A DNA stretch of 64,000 nt from Hygrocybe punicea (Eukaryota > Basidiomycota > Agaricomycetes > Agaricales > Hygrophoraceae), in assembly GCA_963556145.1 (NCBI GenBank), contig OY744462.1:3410001-3474000 (forward strand), given 5' to 3'. Positions 31,851-43,320 of this stretch are shown piece after piece. The notes below the pieces were generated by a model. The model had not been told where the DNA came from. It made no database searches and saw only the letters and a program-made list of their open reading frames with translations. The translations under genes and the position numbers were made by a program. Within the stretch, counting starts at the first letter, position 1; every line of letters starts with the position of its first letter.

Positions 31851-33000
31851 ACAGAATGACATTTGGTATTACAGAGATGTGACATGGACATTTTGTATGA
31901 CACTTGCAGGAGGCATAAAGCTAAGCCCAGCAACAGCACATTGTGCCCAAGACATTGCAATGATAAAAATCCTAAGACATTGTGACAATGATGACATTTT
32001 TAACATTTTTGTGAACAGGTTTATAGTTTTTTTGAAAATAAAAGCTGGATGACAATACAGATATGTCAAATATATCTGAAGAAGATGAATAAACAACATA
32101 CCATTACAAATTCCAGCACATAGAGCAGTAAAAATCGAAAAAATCCACAAAGTGTTGCATTTTAAGCCTATATATAAATGTAATATGTAAACATTTGATC
32201 ATAGATGGTAAGAGATTCATACCTGAGCCAGCAAAGATCCACTGTAAATCTGTAGGTTAAGATATGAGCTGATACAATCTAAAAAGGTGAAAAAATACAA
32301 AATTTCCAGATACTTTGAATGTTGACAGGGAGATTGGCTAGCAAATGATAGATTATGTCAACCAATGATAATTTACACCAATAAAAGACCTTACCAGTGC
32401 TCCAAGATACAAAACAGAGCCAGAAAAAAGAAAAAGCATAAAAGTCCGAAGAATTTTCCACTTTTTTGTCTATAAAAGGAAATATTATGTTAGCATTGGA
32501 CCCTGACTAGTGCAGGCACATCACCTGATCCAGATCGCTGTTTTTCGGAGTCTGAATATGCAAAACTGAGCTTAAACGAGCCAAAAAGGTCAAAAAATGT
32601 GGACTTAACGCACCAAATGGGGAAGGTGGTGGTTCAGGTTCAAGAGGCAAAAGTGCAATAAGGTTCAGAGACTGGGTTCAAATGGTGATCTGACGAATGA
32701 TTGCATAATCATGATTATGTAAGAAATTTGACCAAAACCAAATATGAAATACAAAGTAATCTAACCATATTGGGTTTGTTTCTTTGTATTTGTTTGTTAT
32801 GTGGCCAAGTTGCAACATCACTCACAAATGTCCAGTGATAATATTCACAGGAGAGTACTTTATTTGTTATTGTTTATATCTATTTGTATATGTTTACCAA
32901 ACCTCAAATAACCCTATCTAAATCCAAACATATGATGAAATACATTATTGCAATATATGATAAGATTTATTATATGCGGTGAAGGTTATGACAATCTGTA
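31851..33000. other. AT-rich non-coding part of Helitron 1
   Basis: No supported gene; only short frames with hydrophobic, low-complexity peptides. It may hold the promoter of the minus-strand RepHel gene. From about 33000 the sequence becomes the family's conserved right-end region. Confidence 0.45.
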
Positions 33001-33498
33001 CAAAATTTAGCATATATTATGAAAATTTACCTTATATGGTTAGATTGGTCACATGTAACAGTCACTACTGTGATCAGCATAAAATTTGGTATATAATATT
33101 ACAAATTACCTGATATGGTTAGATTGGTCACATGTGACTGTGACACCATGCCCGAAATGATTATATTAGTTAGCAGTTCAATTTTCAGCAGAATCTGATA
33201 AAAATTGAAGGCAGTATGAATATTTTGAATATAATTACAAGGTAATTTGATTTTTTTTAAGCAACATAGATTTGGATGCTTATATAAGCTCATGCAAACA
33301 TTGCCCCAACTCGGTGTTATTTTCCAGTATCACAAGTAGAATCATATCTCTTGCCCAAAAAAATTTTGTCTATAGGCAATCAACTCTATTAATCAATCAA
33401 TTACAGCTGTTTGCAGCAAGCTTAACACTACACGCGGATTTTGAGTACTTTAGGAAATATGGACTTAGTCATTTTTTTGCCTCTCAGCCACATACCAC

Positions 33499-34845
33499 AT
33501 GGCCCGTATTAAAAAGCGTTTGCGCAAGCAGCCCAGCATAATCGATAGCGACCTTGAGCACCGATTCTCTGCCAGCAATGACTCTGATTCTACTGAAGTA
33601 CCATCTGAGACTGATGGCTCAGCCACGCCCACTCCATCTCTGATAGCACAGAAACGCAAAAATTCGTCGCGCAAGGAAAAGCCTCCAACAAATGAGCCAG
33701 TACCACCATCTGTCAAGATCAACTACATCATTGCCGCATTCTCTGCCTCTGAAATGAAGAAACCTGTTACAAAACGCCGTGGAAAAACAATCTCACTGCA
33801 CCTCGATAGCAGTGAGCCTTGGGAGACAGTCCAAGCTCAACTCTTTGTCAGGATTGACACATTGCTCAAGCCTCGCAATCCAACCATTGACCTTACGAAC
33901 TATGACGTCCTCTTTTCAATCCCACGCATTCTTAGCAAGCCTGGTGCGCCTCTTGCGGCTGAGGCTGATTACGCGATGCTCTTGGAGCGCATCTCCAAAC
34001 TCAAGTCTCCCATTGTCAACATCAGCATTGAAGCAATTGCTGCAGGTAGTGATAAGGAGAATGAGGAGAATGATGTGGACAAACCGAAGTCAAAGAAGAA
34101 AACTGCCCGCCGTGATCCCGCGACTCTCCCCGGAAACGTCAACATGACTACGACTGTCCGTTTACTGCAGGAACGCTGGAAATGCATGCAGAAGACGGTG
34201 TCCTGCATGGGGACAAATTGTTTCGTTGATGGGGAGGGAGTTCACTTGCCGCTCAGCATTGAGAGGTTGGAGTGCTGGGCTTTTGCGATGGTACGTTCTT
34301 TTTTTTTTCATTCAATCTGTATTCTGATCATTGTTCTCTAGCTTAAGGGTGAAGATCAGGCCACACTCGAAAAGCCTCCCAACCATAACCTCTTCGACAA
34401 CAGACCTACCAAGTTATCACCACTCCTTCAGCGCCGGCTCGATTCTCAGGCCAAAGCTACCCCAGCAATGCCTGTATTCAACCTCAACATCAGCAAAGAA
34501 GTTATGGATTTACTCCGCCCCGCACCCACACCCGCACCCGCACCAGTCGTCGCCGCTAACCCGATTCTGGGTCCCACGCTTGTTCAACAACCTCAGTACG
34601 ACCTACAATGCCCAACAATCCTGCAACCTGGCAGCAGAGCCGGCCCCGATATGACAATGATTGAATTCAGCCAGCAGTACCAGCTCCACCAGGAAACTCA
34701 AGAGAAATTCACTGAGCATCGTTACGAGCATGCCCGGATGCTGCGATTTTTGACCCAGGAGGACTTGACGGCGATGGGCTTCCTTCAAGGGGAGATTGCG
34801 TCAGTTCGGGATGCTGTCGAGTGCTGGTCTCAGGCCCCCATTTAG
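33499..34845 (+). CDS. Tc1/mariner partner gene, unknown function, 431 aa
   Basis: Exons 33499-34290 and 34342-34845 join in frame across a 51-nt intron (gtacgt donor, tag acceptor), giving 431 residues with no damage. The N-terminus is basic (MARIKKRLRKQP) and Ser-rich. Residues about 90-180 look like a compact alpha/beta domain (ISLHLDSSEPWETVQAQLFV, NYDVLFSIPRIL), possibly PB1 or ubiquitin-like. Residues about 195-265 are a basic, Cys-containing segment (RLLQERWKCMQK, CMGTNCFVDGEGVHLPL, ECWAFAMLKGED). The C-terminus has a Pro/Ala repeat and a SAM-like tail (RMLRFLTQEDLTAMGF). I recall relatives of this family as orphans scattered in mushroom genomes. Its position inside the TIRs suggests it serves transposition, but the role is unproven. 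Confidence 0.8.
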
Positions 34846-34966
34846 TTTTTTTTAGCATAGCATAGTTTTTAGCGTAGTTCGCGTCACCCTGTGCAATCCA
34901 AGTCAAACGTTCATTTACATTTCGTGCCAGCACTAAGTACAATACAATACAAGCAAAAAAAAGGTG

Positions 34967-35960
34967 CTAGAAATACCCGGCATGCATGAAGTAGCCCTCC
35001 GCGTCGCTGCTCGTAACTACATCCAATACCTCATACATGTCATACAAGATCCCATCCCCAGTCATAGCCTGGTAATACTCCACATTTCTCCTGATAAAGT
35101 GCTTCACCTTTGAGAACGCCTCCTCAATGGGATTGAGGTCAGGAGAATACGGTGGGAGATATTCTGCGAGGGCGATAATTTCATCATTGTGGTGGATCCT
35201 GGCATTGTCCAGAACCAGGACGCTGAGGGGACCGGGATAGGCGCTGCATTTTGGTAACTGTAGCTCAGGATCAGGCCACAGCTAGTCAAGAGAGTGGACC
35301 AACATACCAGTATGTGTTCCAGCCAATGCAGAAGTGCTGCCTCGTCAATGAGCCCTCTACGCATGTGGCAGACATGAAACCATCGAGGGTAAGGCAGCCG
35401 ACAGTCGATGTGCAACGCCCACGATAGAATGGTTGAGATTTTTGTGTGCGTCGGCCCCATTTCGATCGTCTGCAACGTCGACCTATGGTGCACTCATCCT
35501 TGGAAACTTCGTCGATGAACCCTAGTTCATCTGGGGTGTACCGTGCCATCCGCACAATGAACTCAGCACGACGGTCTTCATTTCGCTCGATTGCGATCCG
35601 CTGGAGCCGTTTGTGGCTGACACCAGCTCGGAGGAGTTCCTTGTGGATGGTGGTGTAGTGGACTGAAATGAAGTGATTGGTCTTCAAGAGATGTAGTAGC
35701 TCGTCGAGAAAGAAGTCGGGATTCTGTTTGATGAGTTGGCAGAGGTACAGGATGTCATCGAAATTGAGAAGGCGAGTCGAAGTGCGGATCCGAGTCTTGT
35801 TGGAGACAACATCACCTGTCTCCCGCCAAAGCTTGAAGATACGGAAAAATGTACTCCGCGACATGTTGCAGCAGTCAAGAATGTCCTCGAGATCAAGTAG
35901 GGAGTGTTCGTGGAGGCGGATGGCTGCAATCTTGACATCGCGGCTGATCTTATGGTACAT
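34967..35960 (-). pseudogene. Tc1/mariner transposase, frameshifted
   Basis: It starts at MYHKISRDVKIAAIRLHE (35960; the open frame extends into the TIR to 36035). It has two N-terminal HTH segments (HSLLDLEDILDCCNMSRSTFF; INKELLRAG-type region), then FIDEVSKDE (first Asp), a 1-nt deletion near 35360, an intron (donor gtatgt, acceptor ctacag, about 50 nt), LVLDNARIHH (second Asp) and PPYSPDLNPIEEAF (Glu), ending FMHAGYF-stop at 34967. The second Asp and the Glu are 27 residues apart, shorter than the usual DD34-type spacing. The frameshift makes it inactive unless it is a sequence error. Confidence 0.8.
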
Positions 35961-36109
35961 GTTGAGTGGCTGAGAGGCAAAAAAATAACCAAGTCCATAT
36001 TTCCTAAAGTACTCAAAATCCGCATGTAGTGTCAAGCTCGCTGCAAACGGCTGTAATTAATTAATTACGAACCCTCACTGAACCAAGTCTGATAAATAAA
36101 CCAATATGC

Positions 36110-37280
36110 TGCAGTTCTCTTCATTTATTGCTAAGTAGTTATCAATTTATTGTTATTATTATTTATTTATTTACTGAATTATTATAATAAAATGTCAAAT
36201 ATTATACCAACTGCTACAATACAGCACTGCAGAGCTCAGAGAGGTCAAGGACATGGCAGGAGAGTGATTTGGAGATGAATGGGGGTGAAAAGAAGGGGCT
36301 GGAGAGGGGGAAAAAGCAGGGAGGTGGAGGGAGGGGCCAGAAGAGGCCAGGAAGGAGGGGGAGCAGAGGGGAGGGTGGAGAATGGGTGGAGGGAGTGCAG
36401 GAGGGATGAAGGGAGGCAGAGATAGGCTGGATGGGGGATAGGGAGGGCAGGGAGTGGGGGGTGAAGCCTGGCTGATCACTCCATGTCAATTCACCTCCAA
36501 TACAGTCAATAAAACTGAACACTCACCTGCTGCAGCAGGGGGTGGGTGCACCACATCCCCTGCCACCCTCAGAACCCTCCTTGGCGCTCAAAAGCAGCCG
36601 GAATGTGCCCCTCTTGCTGGGGGCACTGGTGGCATTGTTGCTGTCCATTGGTCAACTTGGAGGGGCCAAAAAGTTGCCTGGAGGGGGGTAGGAGACAATA
36701 GAGGGGGATGGGAAGGTTGTGAGCCAGCAGGGGCAACAGGGAGCCGGGAGGAGAGTCCGGAAAAGCAGGGGGTGGGATGTTGATGAGCAGAAAGTTTTGG
36801 GTTTGTCTGAGTGTGAACGCTTTGGCTGTAGATTTCAAACTGAGTCTGAAGGTGAGCCACAACTCTGGACCTCCCCCAATTTATCTGCCTGCTGTAGCTT
36901 CAGCAACCCGATTTGAGCACTCCGTTTGGTGGGACAAAAGGTGGCATACATCATGTAGAATGCCCCTGTAATCTATCGAAAATTTGCGTTCCCTATTTTG
37001 GCCGTGGCACCCCAAACAGTGCCTATTCCCCCACAAATCTCCCCCTGCCAACTGAAATCCATCCGGACGCCCCCAAAAATTTCACAGGGTCCTCCTTAGG
37101 GCCATTCCACCCCCCACCCCCAAATCCATCGCCATCCACACACTGTGGAACCCCCCCAACCCCTTCCCCCCCAAATCTCCACTTCACCCGAATTCAAACT
37201 CGTAATTAGTCAGCTTATTTCCTTTTTCACCGCACCTTCCGCATCCATCAACACGTGACCACTCTCAACCTAACTTTTAA
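36110..37280 (-). repeat. Helitron 5' region, copy 2 of 3 (Helitron B)
   Basis: It matches the region at 43320-44448 closely from about 36480 to 37275, including PPSRQLFGPSKLTNGQQQCH on the minus strand, the C-rich tract, and the end gtgaccactctcaacctaact. The last five bases before the CTAG of Helitron C differ (tttaa against acaga). The G-rich open frames are not taken as genes. Confidence 0.65.
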
Positions 37281-37379
37281 CTAGGTTTAGGACCCGTCAG
37301 GGTCTGAATCCCGTCAAGGACGGGATCTAAAGTGCTAGGAAGAAAAGTTACATATATTGAAGTATAAAATACAAAAAAG

Positions 37380-40300
37380 CTAATCTAATAATACTTCAGG
37401 ATATATGATATTCTTTGTGGTTGGAGCTGGTAATTTAGGATCCCAAATTATTTTTAAACTATTTACTGAAGTAGCTCTTGAAACTGCGACATAGAATTGT
37501 CCATGGGCAAAAGGAGGAGTTCTAACATCTAAACCAGCAAGTTTGAGAGATTGACCCTGAGCCTTATTGATAGTCATGATGAAAGCAAGAGACAATGCAA
37601 ATTGAAAGCGTGAAAATTGAAAAGGAAGTTGAGCATCTGAAGGTTCTATCTTCAAGCAAGGAATGAAGACATGCTTGCCAGCATGATCACCGGTGAGGAG
37701 ACGAATTTCAATGACACGATTAGCGAAGCGAGTTACTATGCCCCTGGAACCATTGCATACACCTTGCTGAGGATTGAGATTGTGCAACACCATGACGGGA
37801 ACACCAACTTTGAGAGCCAGCTTTGCAACAGGCATTCCAGAGAGATTTATGCTGTTAAGATATTCCGCAGGATACATGACATCTTGATTGCCAGTATCTT
37901 TAATTGTATCAACACTGTGGAAAATATTTTCTTGGCCTGGAAAGTCTGCGAGTAACCTCTTGTTTAACTCATGGACATCATCATTGAGAGCTGAGAGGAT
38001 GGAGTGCTCTGCAAAGTAGGCATCAGAAGGATGAGGAAGGATGTTTATGCCAGGGTAAATGTGAGTGATGAGAGCCTCGACTGTGTTTTGTGGGAGCTGG
38101 AATTTAGGAGGGATGTTGACATTGTTGTCATTGTCGTGTGTTTCCCACTACCAACTTCCAGCTGCCACTTGGCAAAGTCATTCTCCTCCTGGTTTCCTTG
38201 CATGAGGCGCATGTTGGTGTTGAGTTTCAAGACCTTGAGCTCCTCCCAAATCCTGGACTGCTGCAGACATGCACCTACAATCTGAGGACGTGAACCCTTG
38301 ATGACGATAGGCAGGATCTCCTTCCAGTCACCACCGAAGACAACAGAGATCCCTCCAAAGATCTTGTTGGAGTTGAGAATATCCTGGAGAGTTCTATCGA
38401 GAGCCTCCACAGCATGGCGATGCTGCATGGTAATCTCATCAATAATGATGAGATCAGTTGCTCTGAAAAGATCTGCCTCAAGAGAATTCTTTGAGATATT
38501 GCAGATGGAGTCTTCATGGAGGATGATGGGAATCTTGCAACGGGAGTGAGTGGTGCGACCTCCAATGAGCAGGAGAGCAGCGATGCCAGATGAAGCAGTA
38601 CACAGCACAATCTTTGTCTGAGAACGAAGTGCATAGCAAAGAGTATTGTATATGTAGGTCTTGCCAGTTCCACCAGAGCCATGAAGGAAGTAGCACTGTC
38701 CAGAGTGGGTAGTGACTGCTTGCATGATATCATCAAATGCAGCACGTTGATCTGGATTGAGAGTAGGGATACGTGCTTGGGCAAGAGTAGCCTGCTGTTC
38801 TGGATCATAGTCTCATTGTTCCAAGATCAGGTGATTTCCGAACTGCTGATCCCAATCCTCTTGTGGCTCAGGCATAGGGTCATAGTCCTTCAAAGATTTC
38901 CCCCTGAATCTCAATATGCGCTCAATGAGATACAGGCCATAATCGTAGACCTGGTTGTCACTGGGTTCCTGAATGCCTCTCTGATGAAGAGCATACTTCA
39001 AGTCATCGTAGATGTGCTCCCTGAACTGGTCCCAAAGAAGTTCTGGCTGAGCTGGACCACAATCGCAGAGGATGGTGACAAAGAGGTGGCGGAGCTGAGA
39101 ACCTGTTTGCATGGTGTGGGCCTCATTGAGACACTGAATCCACTCCTGATCATCCTCAAGAAGACCCAATGCAAGGCAAGCCTGCTTGAATGTAGAATGA
39201 AGAACACCATCAACCGTGCGCAGATGCTCAAAAGAAGTAGCACCCTTGACTGAAGTGAGGAGGAGACGAAGGTAGAAGCGTTCACCAGCAGTTGGATGAG
39301 CATAGTACATTCTCCCAATTGCAAAGCCTTGTTTTCGGACAGTCCACAGATGCTTGGATTCATTCCAGACAAAGTGCCCAGGGAAGTCCTGGTAAAGGAT
39401 ATTGCGAGCTGCTTCATGAGCCTGATTTGCTTTAAAGTAGCCCATGAGAGATGTATCCTTGGCATGGTCCAAGACTTCCTGCATGTTTTGGCCAGGTTCT
39501 GGTACATAAGTGACGTTTTGCTGCTGAGGTAGGTGAACTTCAAGGCGGTATACAGGAGGAAACTCTTCATGGGTTGAGAACTGTGCTATTCGCCAAAAAC
39601 CCTCACATGAGCAGACATAGCGAGCATCAAGGTATAGCTGGACCTCATCCTGGGCTGTGCCAAACTGCATGGTGGTACGGTCATGTCCCTTGTAGACGTA
39701 CTTGTAAATGTACCTTATGGACTTTATGGAAAAGACCGACTCCAGGTTTATGTGGCACTTATAGCGATAGAGGAACCAGGGGGAGTAAGGAACGATCCAG
39801 CGATTGTCAACCTCTTTGCCTCTGACAATGTGCTTCCTGCCATCATCTCTCCTCCTGTAGGTGGCATAAGAATCCTCAGCAATAGTGGTGGCATCATGAA
39901 ACTGCTTTAGGAAACCCTTTGAGCACTTTCCATCCTTCATGCAAGGTGCATTTGGATTGTCTGGACCACAGGGACCATGTACCATATGCTTGCAGACCAA
40001 GTCGTAAAGCTCAGGTTGAGTGTCTTTGTCAGGAAACTCTGCAGAAATCAGGCTATCGATCTCCTCTGGAGTGCGAAGCTTGCTATCACGGTCAAGAAAG
40101 ATGATCATGTGCATGTGAGGCAGACCTCTCTTCTGAAACTCGATGGTCCAGACACGACCCACAGCGTGACCAAGGACACCATGCTTGAAAATGTCATCCC
40201 GCAACTGAGCAGCCTTTGCTTTGAAGACACGGGTGACCAAGTCAGGCCTGTCTGCTGCTGTCTGTCCAGGCAGCAGCTCTCTCTTAATCTCAGGCCAGTT

Positions 40301-42646
40301 TGGATCCGCTGTCATGGTCAAGAAGAAGTCGGCACCTCCGAAATAGCGATTTATGGTGAGGGCGTCTTGGAGATTCTGAACCATGGTGCGAGTGCCACCT
40401 GTGAAAGAAGAGGGAAGAATGACACGCTTTCCCCTTTGTTGACCATCAACGTTGGGATCCTGGGCCACTGCATGTGCAAGATCACTGTACAACTCTGAAC
40501 GGATTGTAGTCTGGTTAAGTGTATACCAATTGAGGCTGTATTGCTCTGCAAAAGCCCAAGAATCGACAATGTACTCCTGAAAGAGACGGCCTGCCTTGAA
40601 AATGTGGTTTGATTCATTTTGACGGGGATGCAAGCGGTAGGCAAAGTACTCTATCATGGAGAGTTTTTTGCGCCTGGCTCTAACAGTGATGACATGACCA
40701 CCTTCTGGCTGCTCATCATCTTCATGAACACGATAGAGTTTGTTATGCCATCCAAGCTGACCGGTAGGGAAGAGCAAGACAAAGTGCAGAGACTGGTATA
40801 AAGGACTCATGTCACTAATGCATCTAAGACCACCACCCCTCCTGTAAAGGATAATATCACATGGCTCAGTAGTTCTATCACCTTCGCCAGGGATTATGAC
40901 TGCGATCTCTCTGTTTTGAGCACCAGGGAGATTGTAGCGACGGTGGTCACAGTCTTTGTCGAAGCGGAGGAGTATCCTGCAATCCTGATTAGGTTGCATG
41001 TGCTGTGTGAGTTCCACTGCCTGGTGATAGAGAGCCACTGAAGGGTGTTTGCGGTAGAGAATGTCCTGCAACAACTGCATTGTCCTACGATCCAAGTCTG
41101 CGTTTGCACGGTGGTTCATGCGAATGTTCAGAGCCTGATTTGGATCCCAGATGTACAACTGAGAATAGGAAGGCTGTCTCCCTTCTTGGGGCAGTAGGGA
41201 GCCAGTGATGTGATGACAGGCGCCATGAATTTTGTAAACCCAAGGACCGATGCCCTGATTCACGGTGTGATCTATGTGCAGCTGCCTTCCAGCATCCTGG
41301 CCAACAGAGGTCATAGCCAAAGCTGAGTTGTACTGTCTGATGTGGTCATGGAACTTCTTTGCCTGATCATCATTGTCGTCATAAAGGTGGCGCAACTCTG
41401 CAGGGAGTGGTTCAAGAGGAGGGAGAGAGACTTTTCCTTGGAAGCAACACATGCCAAACTTGGGATTTGTTCAAGAAGATTCTGCCAATCGCTCTGCAGC
41501 CCAATGTAAAGCATTACAATTGCGGCAGATGACATTCATATGTCCCAAGTCATGGACAATTATGGCATTTTTATCAAAGGGACGACGTGCTTCTGGCAAT
41601 TCAGGTGGTGGTGGTGGTGGTGGTGGTGATGGCTCCCTGACTCCAACAAATTGTCTAATCTCCTCATATTGAGCAGCTCGAATATTCTGAAAGGTAGTGA
41701 GATCAAGAAAGTTTCAACTCAATTGTATTAACTCACATCTGGGATAACTGGTTCAGCCCACTGTGCAATTGGTCTTGGATTGGAAGGGCCAGCAATAGCA
41801 TTCTATATAGAACTGTGAGATTAGCATCAAGGCTAATCATTGTACAACTCACATGTCCAGCCCATGGCCTGGGAGGTCGCAAAGTGGAAGAGCCAGCAAC
41901 AGGAATTTCTTGTTGAATATTCTGAGAGAGCAATGAGTGGGAGATTATTCATAAAAATCTGATCAAACTCACCTCTGGATTCATAGGTTCAGCCCATTGT
42001 ATGGCAGGAGTTGGCATGGATGGTCCAGCAGTGGCATTCTGAGTGAAACTGTGATTAAGATCATCACCAGAAATCTTCTTCTTGTTCAACTCACATATGG
42101 AGTATAAGAATGAACCCATTGTCTGGAAGGTCTTACAGTGGATGAGCCAGCAAAGGCATTTTCTGGAACAGACTGAGTATCACATTTAGTAAAGACTCTT
42201 ATGCCAGAGGACAGTGAAGAAAGTACCTGATGCTGTAAATGCTCAGGCAAGATAGGTCTGGGAGTTGGAGCAGGAGTTGGAGCAGGAGTTGGAGCAGGGA
42301 GAGGAATCTGGGTGACAGGTCTCTGACGATGTCTTCCACGTCTTCCTGTTGGGACCAAAAGAGCACTGGCAGCAGCTGCCTGTGCTCTCAGATTGTCCAA
42401 AGCCAGTCTGGCAGCAGCAGGAGAAGAAGTTGGTGGAGTGAAAAAAGGGTCACCACCCTGATAGGGAGCCACTGGAACTTGATTGTTTATAGGCAAATTC
42501 AAAGGCAGAATGGCTTGAGGTGGAAGCTCTGTATGCTGAGGAATACGACGATGTACTGGACTGTCCAGCTGGTGTTCATCCCGCTCACTCTGACGTGCAG
42601 CACTGCGAGGGGTTTGCTGAATGTTATGCCTGATTGCAGATGTCAT
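37380..42646 (-). pseudogene. Helitron C RepHel transposase, lightly damaged
   Basis: Exon 1 (from ATG 42646) is Pro/Ala-rich (PAPTPAPTPAPTPRP). Small repeated exons follow (41735-42170), then the main exon from about 41680: Cys-containing VICRNCNALHW, Helitron_like_N with HUH motif LPHMHMIIFLD, two-tyrosine motif YIYKYVYKGHD, and Pif1 helicase with HGSGGTGKT and LIIIDEITM. It ends YPEVLLD at 37380 after MTINKAQGQS and YVAVSRATS. Damage is limited: TGA in AESS-stop-TNP (41466 area), TGA in ILEQ-stop-DYD (38813), and one frameshift near 38140 after VGSGKH. Both TGAs fit CGA-to-TGA. Rep nicks and joins DNA; the helicase drives strand displacement. Confidence 0.88.
41735..42170 (-). repeat. Tandem exon-intron units in the Helitron C gene
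   Basis: Four units of about 115 bp each consist of a 60-75 bp exon and a 45-50 bp intron with gtgagt donors. The encoded peptides share a pattern: NATAGPSMPTPAIQWAEP, NAIAGPSNPRPIAQWAEP, PVAGSSTLRPPRPWAG and NAFAGSSTVRPSRQWV. They look like duplications of one small exon with its intron. Confidence 0.65.
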
Positions 42647-43320
42647 GAGGAGATGTTTGTCATGCCAACCATGTCACTTACATTGGGACAAAGAGGATAA
42701 AAGTCAATCAAAATATAATGCAGTGTTCAGGCCAACAAGCAATCCTGACACACTAAGTTCAAAACCAGGATCCAGGGATAAGGAGAGTCTTGATGAAGAC
42801 CTGTCTCTTGCAGAACCGTCCGGTCAACTTGCTGACACACCGGTCAGTAGGCTCGGAAACGGCAAGAGAGGAAGGCGATTCTTCAGCCAATTGGTCTGCA
42901 GTTGTGACGCTGCCCCAGTCAACGGAGTGACTACCGTTTGTTCTAGAGGTCAGCTGAAGATTGGTCCACTGAAGGGCACAATCCCAACAGTTCAGACCAA
43001 TTTTAAACTACTGACTACTGACTACCTATGGACCTATGGCTTTCTGGACTGTGTCACGTGCACAGGACCCCGCCTAGCTCACCTTCAAGTGGTGATATAT
43101 TGAAGAGAAACACTATTTAATGCTATTTAAGAACTGGTAGACAGGATAGCAAAGAGAAGGCACAGGAGAGGGAGGTGAAAGTGATGGTGAGTGACAAAAG
43201 GCAGAGCCCAGAGACCCTATCAAACATGAGGCAGTAGCTACCGCTTTCGTGGGAATAATATTTAAACTCCGCTTTTTGGACCGGCATTATTAACCTTTCA
43301 TATTCGTTCCAAAACATTAT
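42647..43320. other. 5' flank of the Helitron C gene, no gene seen
   Basis: Sequence between the RepHel start and the shared Helitron 5' region. Short frames only; it probably holds the promoter. It includes attattaa-rich stretches near 43250-43370. Confidence 0.45.

Larger units (their letters stand above)
33404..36053. mobile_element. Tc1/mariner element with two convergent genes
   Basis: TIRs of 88 bp (33404-33491 and 35966-36053) begin CAGCTGTTTGCAGC / CAGCCGTTTGCAGC and differ at six positions, all transitions. TA is duplicated at 33402-33403 and 36054-36055, as expected for the superfamily. Removing the element rejoins the TTAA-rich tract of the Helitron 1 right end. Inside are a plus-strand 431-aa gene and a minus-strand transposase, each starting within 10 bp of the inner edge of a TIR, so the TIRs probably act as promoters. 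Confidence 0.9.
22506..36096 (-). mobile_element. Helitron 1: large Helitron2-like RepHel element
   Basis: The left end CTTGTTTAGAGGGCCAGTGC (22506, preceded by A) and the sequence to about 22930 match the left ends of the short elements. The sequence from about 33000, including two GTCACATGTGAC-type palindromes, and the piece after the Tc1 insertion (GAACCCTCACTGAACC at 36069-36084) match their right ends. The last 37 bp or so, with the terminal hairpin, are missing. The genes lie on the minus strand, so in coding orientation the hairpin end is 5' and the CTAAACAAG end is 3'. Without the Tc1 and the nested short element it is about 9.9 kb. It is the likely parent of the short elements but is itself damaged. 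Confidence 0.75.
21379..37280 (-). mobile_element. Helitron B, canonical Helitron interrupted by Helitron 1
   Basis: The 3' end is CTAG at 21379-21382, directly abutting the 5' end of Helitron A. The first 70 bases match those of A and C (GGTTAGGACC, GGGATCTAAAG). The 5' region at 36110-37280 matches Helitron C and ends caacctaacttttaa, immediately before the CTAG of C. Without the 22506-36096 insertion it is about 2.3 kb, the size of A. No transposase of its own. Confidence 0.7.

Noticed and set aside
36777..37209. Plus-strand frames in Helitron B's 5' region
   Set aside because: Pro-rich translations of a C-rich tract, repeated at 44082-44426 without frame conservation.
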